Shown: piece after piece, positions 22,918 to 34,895 of the stretch
Numbering within the stretch: the first letter of the stretch is position 1
Layout of the letters: every line of letters begins with the position of its first letter
From: Glebionis coronaria
Lineage: Eukaryota > Streptophyta > Magnoliopsida > Asterales > Asteraceae
DNA length: 64,000 nt
Reading direction: 5' to 3'
NCBI GenBank assembly: GCA_025667525.1
Contig: CM046876.1
Span: 571,513,469 to 571,577,468, forward strand
Translations under genes and position numbers: made by a program
The notes under the pieces: generated by a model
Seen by the model: the letters and a program-made list of their open reading frames with translations, nothing else
Told to the model about the DNA's origin: nothing
The model's database searches: none

Positions 22918-24701
22918 GATGGTGCAATGGTTGGTAAGGTAGATGGTAATACCTGAGTAGAAACTTCCTTGATGATAGATGATGACTGGGATACATCACC
23001 TTCATGTGCAGGTCTGTCAACGCCCAAATTTATCCTATCAGCGCCCAAAATACTTCTATCAGCGTCCAAATTTACCTTGTCAACGCTCAAATATTTTCCC
23101 TCAGCGCCTTGTGTAACCTCTCTCAACGTAGCTGTAAATGATAAATTTAGATTAGTGGGAGAGATTAAGAACATATCAAAACCTGTTTGTTTCTTCAAAG
23201 TTGTAAGGGCTTCAGCAACATCCATTGATTGACCATCCTGGCTGCCCTTATCACTCAGATTTCTTTGATCTTCCTCCCCTTTGGAAGACTCCTCCATACC
23301 CCTCCTAGCACGATCACTTTCCAAAACAACAATCCTCTCCCTCAATTGATTGAGGTCCAGGCCTTGGGAGCTGACAATTTGTACTAAGTCTGCATTTTGC
23401 TTTTGCAAGCTAATACAGACTACCGTCAATTCCAAAAGAGTCATTGGTTCCAGTCTGCCCTCTTCTGAAATGGGGATTTGACCTCCCAAGTCAAATTCAT
23501 TGGGCATGGATGAGGACTTAATTATGGTGGGACTGCCTTGGCCAGCATCTAAGCCAGAACCAATAGTCCCAGCCTCATCCAGGTCACCAGCCACACTTGT
23601 GGTGGTGGTTCTCTCTGCTTCATGGCTAGGACCACCAGAGGAGAACACTCCAGTAGTCCTTTGGCGTTTTATCAACCTATATTCAGGGGGTGTGGAAGAT
23701 GGTGTGGAAGAATGAGTAGATGTGGGTTGGTTAAGGGGTGTTTGGGATTGTGAAGGTTGTGTGTCAGCGTTGGAAATAGGCACATCAACGCCAACATTTG
23801 ATGTGTCAGCGTCAAAGGGTTGTTGGTCAATTTGCATTTGTTCAGGTGAGGGTAAAGGTTCAGTAATAGGTTCAAGTTGTGGTTGAGGGTCAATTTGAGG
23901 TTGGGGGTCTGGTTGGGGTTGTGCTGCAGCAATAACAGCAAGCATGGCTGGGGTTAAAGGTAAGTCTCTATGGGGTGGTGAATCCATCTTCATAAAAATA
24001 GCTTTCTTTTTCTCAAGGATCTTATAAAAATCATTGTGATCCCATGAGCAGTAACCTTGATCATCAAAAACCATTTGCAGAAAACGGGGATAAGCTAAAG
24101 TCATTTTTGTCCCCTTGTTCTTTCACATCCCCTCAAAAATCATTTTAGAATAGTTGTATTTTTGCCCTGTTGCAATGCACACAATAGCACTAGCAATGGA
24201 TCTATTGATCTCATTGTGTGCAGTACATTTGGGACTCAAACATTGAAGGAGGATGTGTATGAGGTACTTCCAGGCAGGGGGAAATTCCTGCTTATGATAC
24301 TTATTAAGAGTACCTTCATCAGGAAAGGGATATCCCAAAGCCCTAAGCCCTTGTTCTATTTCATTTATGGGAAGGGTGGCTATACCATCAACATCATCAA
24401 TATGCAAGGCTTGGCGTACCAAGGCCTCAGTAACCACCCAAGACCTCCCATGAACAATAGAAGTCAATGTGGTCACTCCATTAACTGTTGAGGAACTAAC
24501 AGTGTTCCAAAACTGCTTAATGTGTGTGACTGGAATGAGTGGTGCATGAGAAAGAGCATACCTTAATGGGGATGCGTTTAAATACGCCACCATTGGTGTG
24601 TATTGAGGAAACAGAGTATCATCAGCAGCAAGATAAGCAATCATGTTGTGTTGAGACCTGAACCCCAATTCCAATTCTGCTGAGTTAAACTTTGGTGCCA
24701 T
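22918..24701 (-). pseudogene. Copy B: Sirevirus ORF3 fragment
   Basis: Minus-strand ORF3 begins with MAPKFNSAELELGF at 24701. A TGA at about 24123 interrupts it, the frame continues from 24104, and it is cut at about 22918 where it meets copy A. Order of parts: a globular N-terminus with IKQFWNTV and NEINRSIASAIVCIATG, a Pro/Gln-rich stretch, then a coiled-coil-like LQKQNADLVQIVSSQGLDL, then linker repeats of the 21-bp motif. The C-terminal third is missing. For the function see copy D. Confidence 0.8.
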
Positions 24702-25955
24702 TGATGAAAGCTGTTGATTTTAAGTGTAGAAGATGAAGTTGATAAGAGAAAAGTGTTAGACAAGAATTATAGATACCCTGTTTAAAATAGGAGCCAAATT
24801 TATAGGAGAGAAAGAATGCATGTGATTGGCCCAAAAATAGGCAAAGATTTTCAAAAATCAATCATGAAAATATTGAAAAAGGTATAAGTTATCTCATGCA
24901 TTAAATGAAAGTAACAACTCCTAAAATTACGGCTTGAAAATATGTCAAAAAGTAACAACTGGGTAGGTCCCATTGAGTGTCAACGGTCAAAAATAACCTA
25001 TCAACGCCCAACGGCTATAATCTTGTCAACGTTTGCCTAAAGCCATGTCAGCGTCCAATTTGGTCACAACAACGCTTGGAAAATTCTTGTCAGCGTCCAA
25101 AAATAAAAATTATTTTAAAAGGTGAAAAATGACCTTAACAAGTAATTTATCCTAGAGAAGATAACCAAAAGCTGATAATTATTATAGGGCGGCAAGCACT
25201 GTCCAGTTATGCACACTTGCATAAGCAAGATAAACATAACAGTCCTCTAGTGTCCCTTGCTAACCAAAACTCTTAACAACAAAGTTACCTTATAAAATCC
25301 TTGTTACTCCCAGGTAAAACCCATATCAAAATCATTCCCAAGTCTCCCAACAAACCACAACCAATTCTAGGCCAAAAATGTCTTGGCAGCATGCAAAGTT
25401 GATATACTATGCATGCTACAGTGCCTCATGATTTACTAAAACTAACTCATACTCACCTGTGGACACAATCTAGAATTGTGATAAGAGTATCATATGGATA
25501 CCCAAACATCCTAAAGGTTCCTAAAACCTCCCCTTAAAATATGATACAAAAAGTTTGCTAAAATCATGCATGAACATAAAAATTTATGTCAAGATAGGAA
25601 TGAACATTCCAACCATCATCCATAAATAAAAACTTGTCCAAATTCTTCTCCATTGATCCATAAGCAACTCTGTATCCAATGGTATACTGCTAACACCATC
25701 TGCACATTTAGATTGAAAACCACAAAACTAACATTGTTGCTGACAACACCCCGATAACACATGACAGCGTTGAGGGAAGCTTTGTCAGCGTTAGACAATT
25801 ATATTGCTGACAACGTTGCAAAAACACTTATCAGTGTTCAAGCAACCTTTGTCAGTGTTAGAAAAATATAGTGGAAAATCTAAATCATCAATAAGACCAA
25901 TAATAATAATGCATCATCCTGTACATACTTTTACAAAAAGAATCCAAAACACATA
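24702..25955 (-). other. Copy B: pol-ORF3 spacer with ORF3 promoter
   Basis: Non-coding spacer, the reverse of 41956-43209. The CCAAT and TATAAATT elements in front of ORF3 are conserved at about 24796-24832, and two groups of 21-bp-phased motifs are present (about 24970-25100 and 25735-25855). No gene seen. Confidence 0.7.
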
Positions 25956-28411
25956 TTATGTGAGATTAACCATTCCAATACTTGTTACCAAGTATTGAAA
26001 TCTCCCAGCATCAAAAGGTTTAGTTAATAAATCTGACACATTTTCCTCAGTATCAACCCTATCTGGTTGTATTAAACCTTTCTCAAAGCAATCTCTTATA
26101 AAATGGTGTCTAATTTCTATGTGTTTAGTTTTAGAATGATGTACAGGATTCTTAATGATGCATAAAGTACTATTATTGTCAACAAATATCTTAGTATGCA
26201 TGAAATTATACCCATAGTCCAACAGCTGGTTCTGAATCCACAACACTTGGCCACAACATGCAGCTACAGCCACATACTCTGCTTCAGTTGTAGAATTAGC
26301 CACCACTATTTGTTTCTTTCATTGCCAAGATATTAATCTGCTCCCAAGAAACTGACATCCACCAGTTGTAGATTTCCTATCAAACTTATCACCTCCATAA
26401 TCACTATCTGAATATGCAATCAGCTCCAATGGTGAATCCTTTGGGTACCACAAACCAAGACTGGGGTAGCATCTTAGGTACCTAAAGATCCTCTTCACAG
26501 CATAAAGGTGACATTCTTTAGGAGTCACTTGATGGCGTGCACAAGCACACACATCAAACATAATGTCAGGTCTGGAGGCAGTAAGATACATCAAGGATCC
26601 AATCATGGATCTATAGTGCCTGACATCAACATCTTTCCCATCTCCAATCTTTCCCCAAGGGTGTTCTCTATCCATAGGAGTAGTAGCCCTCTTTTCATGT
26701 GGAGAAAAGCCAAACTTCTTCAAGATCTCAGCAACATGTTTGTCCTGGGAGATGAAGATACCATCTTCTTTCTGCTGAACTTGTAAACCAAGAAAGAAGT
26801 TCATCTCCCCCATAGCACTCATCTTGAATTTATCTGTCATAAGCTTGGAGAAATCCTCACTCATCTTTGGATCAGTAGACCCAAAAATGATATCATCAAC
26901 ATAGACCTGCACAAGCAACACATCCTTGCCTTTCTTCTTTGTAAATAGTGTCTGATCTATGGTGCCCCTCTTGAATCCATTGTCCACCAAATTAGTAGAC
27001 AAAGTACCATACCATGCTCTAGGGGCTTGATGAAGGCCATACATAGCCTTTTTGACTCTATACACTTTATCTGGATGCTCTGGATCCTCAAAACCAGAAG
27101 GTTGCATCACATAAACTTCCTCAACAATAGTTCCATAGAGGAAAGCACTCTTGACATCCATTTGATAGACTATGAAGCCCATGCAAGAGGCATAGGCTAG
27201 AAAAATCCTAATAGCTTCAATCCTTGCAACTGGTGCAAAGACCTCCTCATAGTCTACCCCCTCCTCTTGTGTATAACCTTGAGCCACTAACCTTGCCTTG
27301 TTTCTGACCACAATGCCTCTTTCATCTCTTTTGTTCCTGAGAACCCATCTTGTCCCTATAGGTCTGACATATCTAGGACAATCAACCAGCTCCCAAACAT
27401 CCTGAATTGCAAATTGGTGAAGCTCATCCTGCATTGCTTCCACCCAACTTGGTTCTTTGAGAGCATCAAATATTTTCTTGGGTTCTTCTTGTGACAGAAA
27501 ACATGCAAACAAACATGCTTGCACAAGAGGGGTATCAACCTTCTTGTGTATATTGGCAATAAACCCACCAAAACCTTGATGAGATCTTCTAGTCTGAACT
27601 GGAGTCATAATATCACCAACGATCTGAGATGTGGGGTGATTCTTCATTGTGGAAGTGAGAACCCCTCCTTCAAAAAGTCTGGTGTCCTCAACCTCACGCT
27701 CCATGTTGCCAATATCTTCTTCATCAGACTCTCTTTGATCAATGTGAACTTCTTCAAGAATGTTTGAAGGTCCACCTTGTTCAAAATTGGAAGAGAAAAG
27801 ATGCCCATAAGTGTTGTCAACATCTGAATCTTGGTTGCCAGGGACTGGGCTAACAGCGCTTGAAATGTTGTTGTCAACGTCTGAGCCATCAACGTCTGAA
27901 TTGGTCTTGTCAGTGCTAGATTTGCCTTTGTCAGCGCCTGAAGAACCATGCATGTTTGTATCTGGTGGTATTTGAAAACCACCATTATGTTGTCCAGCAG
28001 CAGCAACAGCAGCAAAAGCATCTGTCCAAATGGGAATTATGACATATTCTAATGTAGGAGATGCCTTTTCTGCTTGTGATCCAACCTTCTCATGAACATG
28101 TGTACCTGAAACATTAACAACTTGTTCCTCCACAACATTTGAAGTTACCTTCACAATGTCTGGATTAGTGACAGGCATATAATTTAAAGTTCCAGATAAG
28201 GGTTCCAAATCAAACAACCAATTAGGACCACTTTCAGGATCACTAGGTTTATTCTCTAAGAACCTAACATGTACTCTCTCAACTATACGTTTGTCCTCCT
28301 TAAGATAAACCCTATAACCCTTGCTCTGCACTGAATACCCTATGAAGTAACCCTCATCACCTTTTGCACTAAATTTCCCTAAGGCATCACTAGTATCTAA
28401 TACCAACTGTG
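25956..28411 (-). pseudogene. Copy B: copia pol fragment (integrase C-terminus, RT, RNase H)
   Basis: Begins inside the integrase C-terminal region ([20 protein letters not shown]) at about 28411. It continues through the Ser/Asp-rich linker with 21-bp motifs, then RT with [25 protein letters not shown] and YVDDIIFGS, and RNase H with [24 protein letters not shown] at 26319-26321 breaks RNase H. The rest ([29 protein letters not shown]) continues in the next frame to 25956. Integrase core, protease and gag are absent. Confidence 0.88.
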
Positions 28412-28734
28412 GAAACCTTGGTTTCCGGATCTAATAAACCTAGTGAAACCAGAGAAGTCACCAAATATCTTATTCCTTGTTGAGGAACTTTTTTGTTCTT
28501 TGAAGAACACCAAATGTTGGCGTTGTGAATATAATGAACATCCCTATTATTAATATAATGAACATCCCAAATATCTTATTCATTGGGAGCTGGTTGTGTA
28601 TTACTGCGCACACAAAGCTAATGTTTTATATAAGTTTTATATAAGTTTTCGTTCATAAACATCTTCTATTGTAAGCAAGTAATACACGAGATTTAACACG
28701 TATTCCAAACTGATACCAATTAGGATCAACAAAG
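28412..28734. other. Patchwork junction between copies B and C
   Basis: About 320 bp built from short tracts that match other parts of the same family in either orientation: the reversed end of LTR type 2 (28409-28434), a pol tract AATAAACCTAGTGA, the reversed integrase tract AGAGAAGTCACC, the leader after the PBS (GTTGAGGAACTTTT ... GAAGAACACCA), ORF3 tract AAATGTTGGCGTTG, RT tract GGGAGCTGGTTG, and LTR type 1 tracts (CACACAAAGCTAAT and the TTTTATATAAG duplication). No gene. Confidence 0.75.
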
Positions 28735-31700
28735 GGATCCTAAGGACATGACTAGGATTGGGATGAATGATTACTCTCTGGTTCCACCACCAGCTGGTGA
28801 CTTCTAAGGTGTCCAGAGAAGGGACTTATCTTGGACTGGTTTACCAGAGCTCCAAGAGGAGGAATTCATTCCTCCACCAAGAGTTGTCACCCCAGTGGAA
28901 GAGTATCAACAAAAATTGACTGACCTAAATGAGTGGAAGAAAGCTAACCCTACTTTATTTGTTAAGGGAGGTTTGCTTTATGAAAGTCCCAATGAATCTC
29001 CACCCATTAAGGTTACTAACCCAATCACTGGCAAACCTGTTGACCTAGGCTCAAACACTGTTAGAAGACCTACCATTAAGTATGCAGAGATGTATAGGAA
29101 TAATAGGTCACCCAAGAGCCAAGTTAGCAATCATGGAACAGGTTTCTTCTCTTCTAGACCTAAGGTTGTGTCTAAGAAAACCTGTTATACTTGTGGTAGC
29201 TTTTCACATTTGGCATACAAGTGTGTCAACGCTCCCAAAGCCAGCGCTGACAGGAACAATTTCAGCGCTGACAGGAAGAAAGTCAACGTTGTTAGAAAGT
29301 CAAACGTTGTCAGAACCAAACCCTGTGTGCAGCAAATTCCACAAGTGATTAGACCTGCCCCATTCTTTTCTAGAAGGTCTAACACTCATGGACAAAGACT
29401 ATTTAAAAAGACAAACACCTGGTCAAGTAGGCAATGAGTTCCTGTAGCAAACCCTAGGTTCAACGCTGACAAGGGTAATTTTAGCGTTGACAGGACAAAT
29501 TCTAACGCTGACAGAAACGTGACCAGACCTAAATATTTGCAGCCACAAGGTAAGGGGTCTAAAGCTTCTACAAGCTTAACATGGAGACCCAAGAAAGATT
29601 AAAACCCTAATGATAATGGGATTTCAATGACTTGCAATAGATTTAATTATATTTCAAAGGTCATTACAAAACCTATTGGGGTTAATTGGGTATTTCATCC
29701 TAAAAAGGATGAGAATGGGGTTGTTGTGAGAACTAAGTCTGTTCTTATTGAACAACCGGATGAATCCAAGTCTTTTGAGACTTGGGTTCCCAAAGAAAAC
29801 TAATTTGTTTTCTTTATGTGCAGGGCATTCAAAGACAGATCAATGATTATGGATATTGGGATAGTGGATGCTCAAGGCACATGACAGGGAAGGAAGACTA
29901 TCTGACGAACTTCACTCCTATTAAAGATGGTGATAAGGTATACTTTGGAGGAGGATATGGAACTATCACAGGCAAAGGAACCCTTCTCACCAATAATTTG
30001 CGTTTTGAGAACGTCTTCCTGGTAAAAGAACTTGATTACAACCTGTTTAGTGTATCACAAGTTTGTGATAACAAAAATAAGGTTCTTTTTACTGATACTG
30101 AGTGTTTGGTGTTAAGCAAGGATTTTAAGATCCCTGATGAGAAATATATTGAGTATAGAACACCTAGGCATAAGGACATATATAATGTGAATTTAAATGG
30201 GATTAAAATGAATATAAATATGTCTTGTTTTTATGCTAAGGCCTCAGTAGACGAGAGTAATTTGTGGCACAGGAGACTAGGGCACATAAATTTTAAAAAT
30301 ATAAATAGACTTGTGAGGCTTGGTTTAGTTGATGGTTTGCCTGAGAAGGCCTTCCACAATGACCACTCTTGTGTTGCATGTCTTAAGGGAAAGCAACACA
30401 AGGTCTCATTCAAGTCCAAACAGGTGCATACTAGTTCCAGACCTCTTCATATGCTTCACATGGACCTCTTTGGTCCAACAAATATAGAAAGTTTGAATGG
30501 TAAGTCATATTACTTTGTTGTCACAGACGACTTCTCTAGATTTACTTGGACATTCTTTTTAGCTATGAAGAGTGACACAGCTGATGTTCTTATTGATTTT
30601 ATCACTCAGATTGAGAAAAGGTCTGGCCATGAGGTTAAAATGCTTAGGAGTGATAATGGTGGAGAATTTAGGAACAAGAAGCTAGATGATTTCCGTGCCA
30701 GGAAAGGAATTACTAGGCAATTTAGTATTGCTAGAACCCCACAACAAAATAGGGTTGCTGAGAGGAAAAATAGAACCCTAATTGAAGCAGCCAGAACAAT
30801 GTTGGCTGATGCTCACTTTCCAATAGCCTTTTGGGCTGAGGCTGTTAATACAGCATGCTATGTGCAAAATAGAGCATGGGTTAACAAAATTCAGAACAAA
30901 ACACCTTATGAATTACTTTGGGGAAGAAAACCTAATATTGGTTTTCTCAGACCTTTTGGTTGTCATGTAGTAGTATTAGATACTAGTGATGCCTTAGGGA
31001 AATTTAGTGCAAAAGGTGATGAGGGTTACTTCATGGGGTATTCAGTGCAGAGCAAGGGTTATAGGGTTAATCTTAAGGAGGACAAACGTATAGTTGAGAG
31101 AGTACATGTTAGGTTCTTAGAGAATAAACCTAGTGATCCTGAAAGTGGTCCTAATTGGTTGTTTGATTTGGAACCCTTATCTAGAACTTTAAATTATATG
31201 CCTGTCACTAATCCAGACATTGTGAAGGTAACTTCAAATGTTGTGGAGGAACAAGTTGTTAATGTTTCAGGCACACAGGTTCATGAGAAGGTTGGATCAC
31301 AAGCAGAAAAGGCATCTCCTACATTAGAATATGTCACAATTCCCATTTGGACAGATGCTTTTGCTGCTGGACAAGATAATGGTGGTTTTCAAATACCACC
31401 AGATACAAACATGCATGGTTCTTCAGGCGCTGACAAAGGCAAATCTAGCGCTGACAAGACCAATTCAAACGTTGATGGCTCAGACGTTGACAACAACATT
31501 TCAAGCGCTGTTAGCCCAGTCGCTGACAACCAAGATTCAGACGTTGACAACACTTATGGGCATCTTTTCTCTTCCAATTTTGAACAAGGTGGACCTTCAA
31601 ATATTCTTGAAGAAGTTCACATTGATCAAAGAGAGTCTGATGAAGAAGATATTGGCAACATGGAGCGTGAGGTTGAGGACACCAGACTTTTTGAAGGAGG

Positions 31701-32345
31701 GGTTCTCACTTCAAGAATGAAGAATCACCCCACATCTCAGATCATTGGTGATATTATGACTCCAGTTCAGACTAGAAGATCTCATCAAGGTCTTGGTGGG
31801 TTTATTGCCAATATACACAAGAAGGTTGATACCCCTCTTGTGCAAGCATGTTTGTTTGCATGTTTTCTGTCACAAGAAGAACCTAGGAAAATATTTGATG
31901 CTCTCAAAGAACCAAGTTGGGTGGAAGCAATGCAAGATGAGCTTCACCAATTTGCAATTCAGGATGTTTGGGAGCTGGATGATTGTCCTAGATATGTCAG
32001 ACCTATAGGGACAAGATGGGTTCTCAGGAACAAAAGAGATGAAAGAGGCATTGTGGTTAGAAACAAGGCAAGGTTAGTGGCTCAAGGTTATACACAAGAG
32101 GAGGGGATAGACTATGAGGAGGTCTTTGCACCAGTTGCAAGGATTGAAGCTATTAGGATTTTTCTAGCCTATGCCTCTTGCATGGGCTTCACAGTCTATC
32201 AAATGGATGTCAAGAGTGCTTTCCTCTATGGAACTATTGTTGAGGAAGTTTATGTGATGCAACCTCCTGGTTTTGAGGATCCAGAGCATCCAGATAAAGT
32301 GTACAGAGTCAAAAAGGCTATGTATGGCCTTCATCAAGCCCCATC
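28735..32345 (+). pseudogene. Copy C: Sirevirus-like copia, gag C-terminus to RT
   Basis: Starts inside gag (GGGATCCTAAGGACATGAC). Stops at about 28806 (TAA), 29435 (TGA) and 29598 (TAA) break gag, which includes the second zinc knuckle and 21-bp-phased linker. The pol frame, open from the ATG at 29782 to the junction, is 858 residues long and includes protease [11 protein letters not shown], integrase HHCC and SDNGGEF, the Ser/Asp linker and RT to LHQAP. One visible substitution in the integrase is QQNRVAERK, where the other copies have QQNGVAERK. Truncated before the YVDD box, so not autonomous. Confidence 0.88.
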
Positions 32346-32467
32346 TCTTCTGAAATGAGGATTTGCCGTCAATTCCTTACCCTTATCTGTTGGGATCAAA
32401 AGTTACTAAGATACAGCTGGTGACATCAAATGTTGGCGTTGATGTTTTCTTGTAAGCTAATCGACAA
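32346..32467. other. Patchwork junction between copy C and element X
   Basis: About 120 bp of tracts of 10-23 bp found elsewhere in the family: ORF3 reversed (CTCTTCTGAAATG, CCGTCAATTCC, TTACCCTTATCTG), LTR end (TTGGGATCAA), ORF3 forward (23 bp at about 32424-32448, ACATCAAATGTTGG...), and LTR (AAGCTAATCGA). No coding potential. Confidence 0.72.
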
Positions 32468-33334
32468 TTGGTATCAGAGCCTCGTGGCTCGTGATGCTAG
32501 GACCAACAAGGTGTTCGTGTATGGTGAAGAAAAGAAAAATCCGTCTAGGGTTTTTCTGGGCGATTTTGTGTGCGCAACAGTATTCAGAAGGTCATAACTT
32601 TTGATTGAACCGTTGGATCGTCACAAAATTTTATATGTGTGTTCTACATACATATATCTAAACATCCACTGGAGGGATTGTCGAGTTTTATCCCCAGGCA
32701 AAAGTTATTAAGCGTCGAAGTCAGCAACAGAGTATATGCAGTTTTCTGTGGACAACCATGTTCAAAACACGATCTCTCCTTCGTTAACCGTTGGATCTTC
32801 GTGATTTTTGAACTGTAGACTCTTGGAACTTGTGTCTAGAGTCTCACCGAAGGGATCTTCGATCTGAGCTTTCGTGAGAAAATTATTTGAAGTCGAAGTT
32901 CGCTCCAGAAAAGGTATTAATGTTTTTGCTTTCACATAAAATCATGACCTAGGGTTTCCCAAACCCTAGATCTACAAGAAAAGCAGAATATTATGTAGCT
33001 TGTGGCTGTTAAAACGTGTGAAGATACACGATCTAAGGTTAATTTATAAACCCTAATTAGGGTTTCGATGCATGAATCTGTTAAACCCTAAATCGATTAG
33101 AAGACGATCAACGCTGAGTGTTGTGTGATCGTGGTGCTGTAAAAAGGATCATGTTCTATGATCTGGATGTTCAATGGGTTGCTGTTTCCTTGTGTTCTTT
33201 AAAATAGCAGCTATGGAGGAATGAAAGAGTTTGCAGCAGGACGGTTTCTATCAGCAAATCAAGAAACGCTTAAGCAGTAGCCTCAATATCTGAAAGTCTT
33301 TATTGATGATAGCTCTATGATTGATGGAAACATA

Positions 33335-33606
33335 TTCACACGATCAAAGCCTTAAAACAAGTGACGTCACATTCAGTGTTATGTTCTCATGATTTTATGC
33401 ATTTGATTGGTTATTCATGTCTGCATTCACACGGCCAAAGGAGGAATAATTTATTTTCGCTACTATTCACATATGAAGCTCGTTTCTTATTGGTGGAATC
33501 AAGTGTGTTCACACGATTAATCAACTTGTGTTCACATGGTTATTATAGACTTGCGATTCACACAATCAAAGTAATAGCAAGTAGTTTCATGTTCACACGG
33601 TTCTAG
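33335..33606 (+). repeat. Six dispersed TTCACACG(A/G)T-type repeats in element X
   Basis: Copies related to TTCACACGATCAAAG begin at 33335, 33426, 33508, 33531, 33557 and 33592. Spacing is irregular, so they are not a tandem array. They occur only in element X in this window. Function unknown. Confidence 0.6.
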
Positions 33607-33811
33607 CATCCTGATTGGTGGAAAGATTTCTTTATTCATACGAAGATTGTGCTTCTGCTAAAGGAAAAGGGATGCACCTATGGAATAGATTTTCCTGTTT
33701 TATGGAGATATTTCATGCGTGTTTTAAGGTAATGGGCTGGATAGAATGGGCTAATCAAGTGATCTATTATATTCTTTTTAACGTGGGTATACAAACTTTG
33801 GTGGAAAGAAG

Positions 33812-33969
33812 TCGCTGACAGATAATTTGTTGCCCTAAGTGACGTCAGCAGAAGAGACGCTGACAAGAGTAACGTTGACGCTGATGAGTGTATATTTGAC
33901 GCTGACAGAATAAGTCAACGTTGATAGAGTTGACAGTGTTGTCCGATATATGAGATTTTGAACGCTGAC
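33812..33969 (+). repeat. Family motif cluster in element X
   Basis: Units of the (A/G/T)CG(C/T)TGA(C/T) motif begin at 33812, 33857, 33872, 33878, 33899, 33918 and 33962. Spacing is looser here than in the LTRs (45, 15, 6, 21, 19, 44). Confidence 0.6.
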
Positions 33970-33971
33970 AC

Positions 33972-33995
33972 GTATTGTCCGATATCGGACAATAC
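33972..33995. repeat. Perfect 24-bp palindrome in element X
   Basis: A 24-bp sequence identical to its reverse complement, centred on GATATC with arms GTATTGTCC / GGACAATAC. Half-sites recur nearby (TTGTCCGATAT near 33939 and ATTGGACAACA near 34026). It could form a cruciform or be a dimer-binding site. Confidence 0.8.
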
Positions 33996-34316
33996 ATCTG
34001 ACTTAGATCTTGGATGAAAAAGGATATTGGACAACACAGGAATCGCTGCTGTTTTAGAAAATTGGTACGTTTTTAGCACACAAAAAGGAGTTATTTACAC
34101 ACGAAGGTACATGGAATCTCCGTTTTAATTTAAAATATCATGTTGATATTTATGGCTCGGATACTTTTGAAAGGGATTAATGATTTTAAGGCGAGTTAGC
34201 AACCATTCATGAAGTTATTTATTGGAGTATGTAATCGGGATAGCCTTGTGAAAGAGTTATTCGTTAACAGCTTTTACATATGAAGATATTGACTTGTCAT
34301 GAAGAGGTGTTAGCTT

Positions 34317-34830
34317 AAGGGGAAGAATTCTTATGGTAAGTTTGATGATTGAAGAAGATTTTCGCGAGTTTGTGTTCTATCATATCTTAAAGTCATGCAC
34401 TCCCAGTCATAGACTTTAAAGATAACTTGTTCGTGCTTTACATGGTTGGTGACGAAGACTTGTCATAACACTTGAAGGAGTTACATTATCGTGCTCAGTG
34501 TCTCACAAAGGATGAGAATATTGACAAGGGATCGAGGTCTACTTATATTTCCTCTATAAGTTCTTCATCACGTGGATAATACAAGACATGGAACATAAGG
34601 TTGGGTTATTCTACTTCTACATCAAAAATATCATATTAATTGTTCTTCAATATCATTACTTAGAGCTACATTTGGAGAATCTTCAAAGATTGCATACATT
34701 GTTTACTTTCCTGTTGATGTGATAAAAGGGGAAGAAATACATGCTACACTTGAGGGGAAGCAATTTGAAGATCATGTACAACTTACAAGAGATACACATA
34801 GAGTTTTGCCACTATCAACTAGGGGAAGAT
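34317..34830 (+). other. Multiple polypurine tracts of element X
   Basis: AAGGGGAAG occurs at about 34317-34325, AAAAGGGGAAG at 34724-34734, TGAGGGGAAG at 34751-34760 and AGGGGAAGAT at 34821-34830, the last directly against the LTR. Multiple polypurine tracts before the 3' LTR are a known mark of Sireviruses and tie element X to that group. Confidence 0.65.
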
Positions 34831-34895
34831 TGTTGGGTCAAAAAGTTGATGTGGCAGAAACTCAAAAACGAAGAAAACATGAAGATATTGTCTAA

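Larger units (their letters stand above)
32468..34830 (+). mobile_element. Element X: gag-less LTR retrotransposon internal region (LARD-like)
   Basis: Begins with a primer-binding site TGGTATCAGAGC (32468-32479) and ends at a polypurine tract next to the LTR at 34831. The 2.36 kb between has no recognisable gag or pol; the longest open frames are short and of random composition. The leader has a TCATAACTTTTGATTG / ACCGTTGGATCGTC pattern, repeated in altered form near 32790. It also carries 21-bp-family motifs (33812-33969), a palindrome (33972-33995), six TTCACACG-type repeats and several polypurine tracts. It depends on enzymes made elsewhere, presumably by the copia family whose leader follows the shared LTR. 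Its own 5' LTR is lost at the patchwork junction. Confidence 0.6.
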
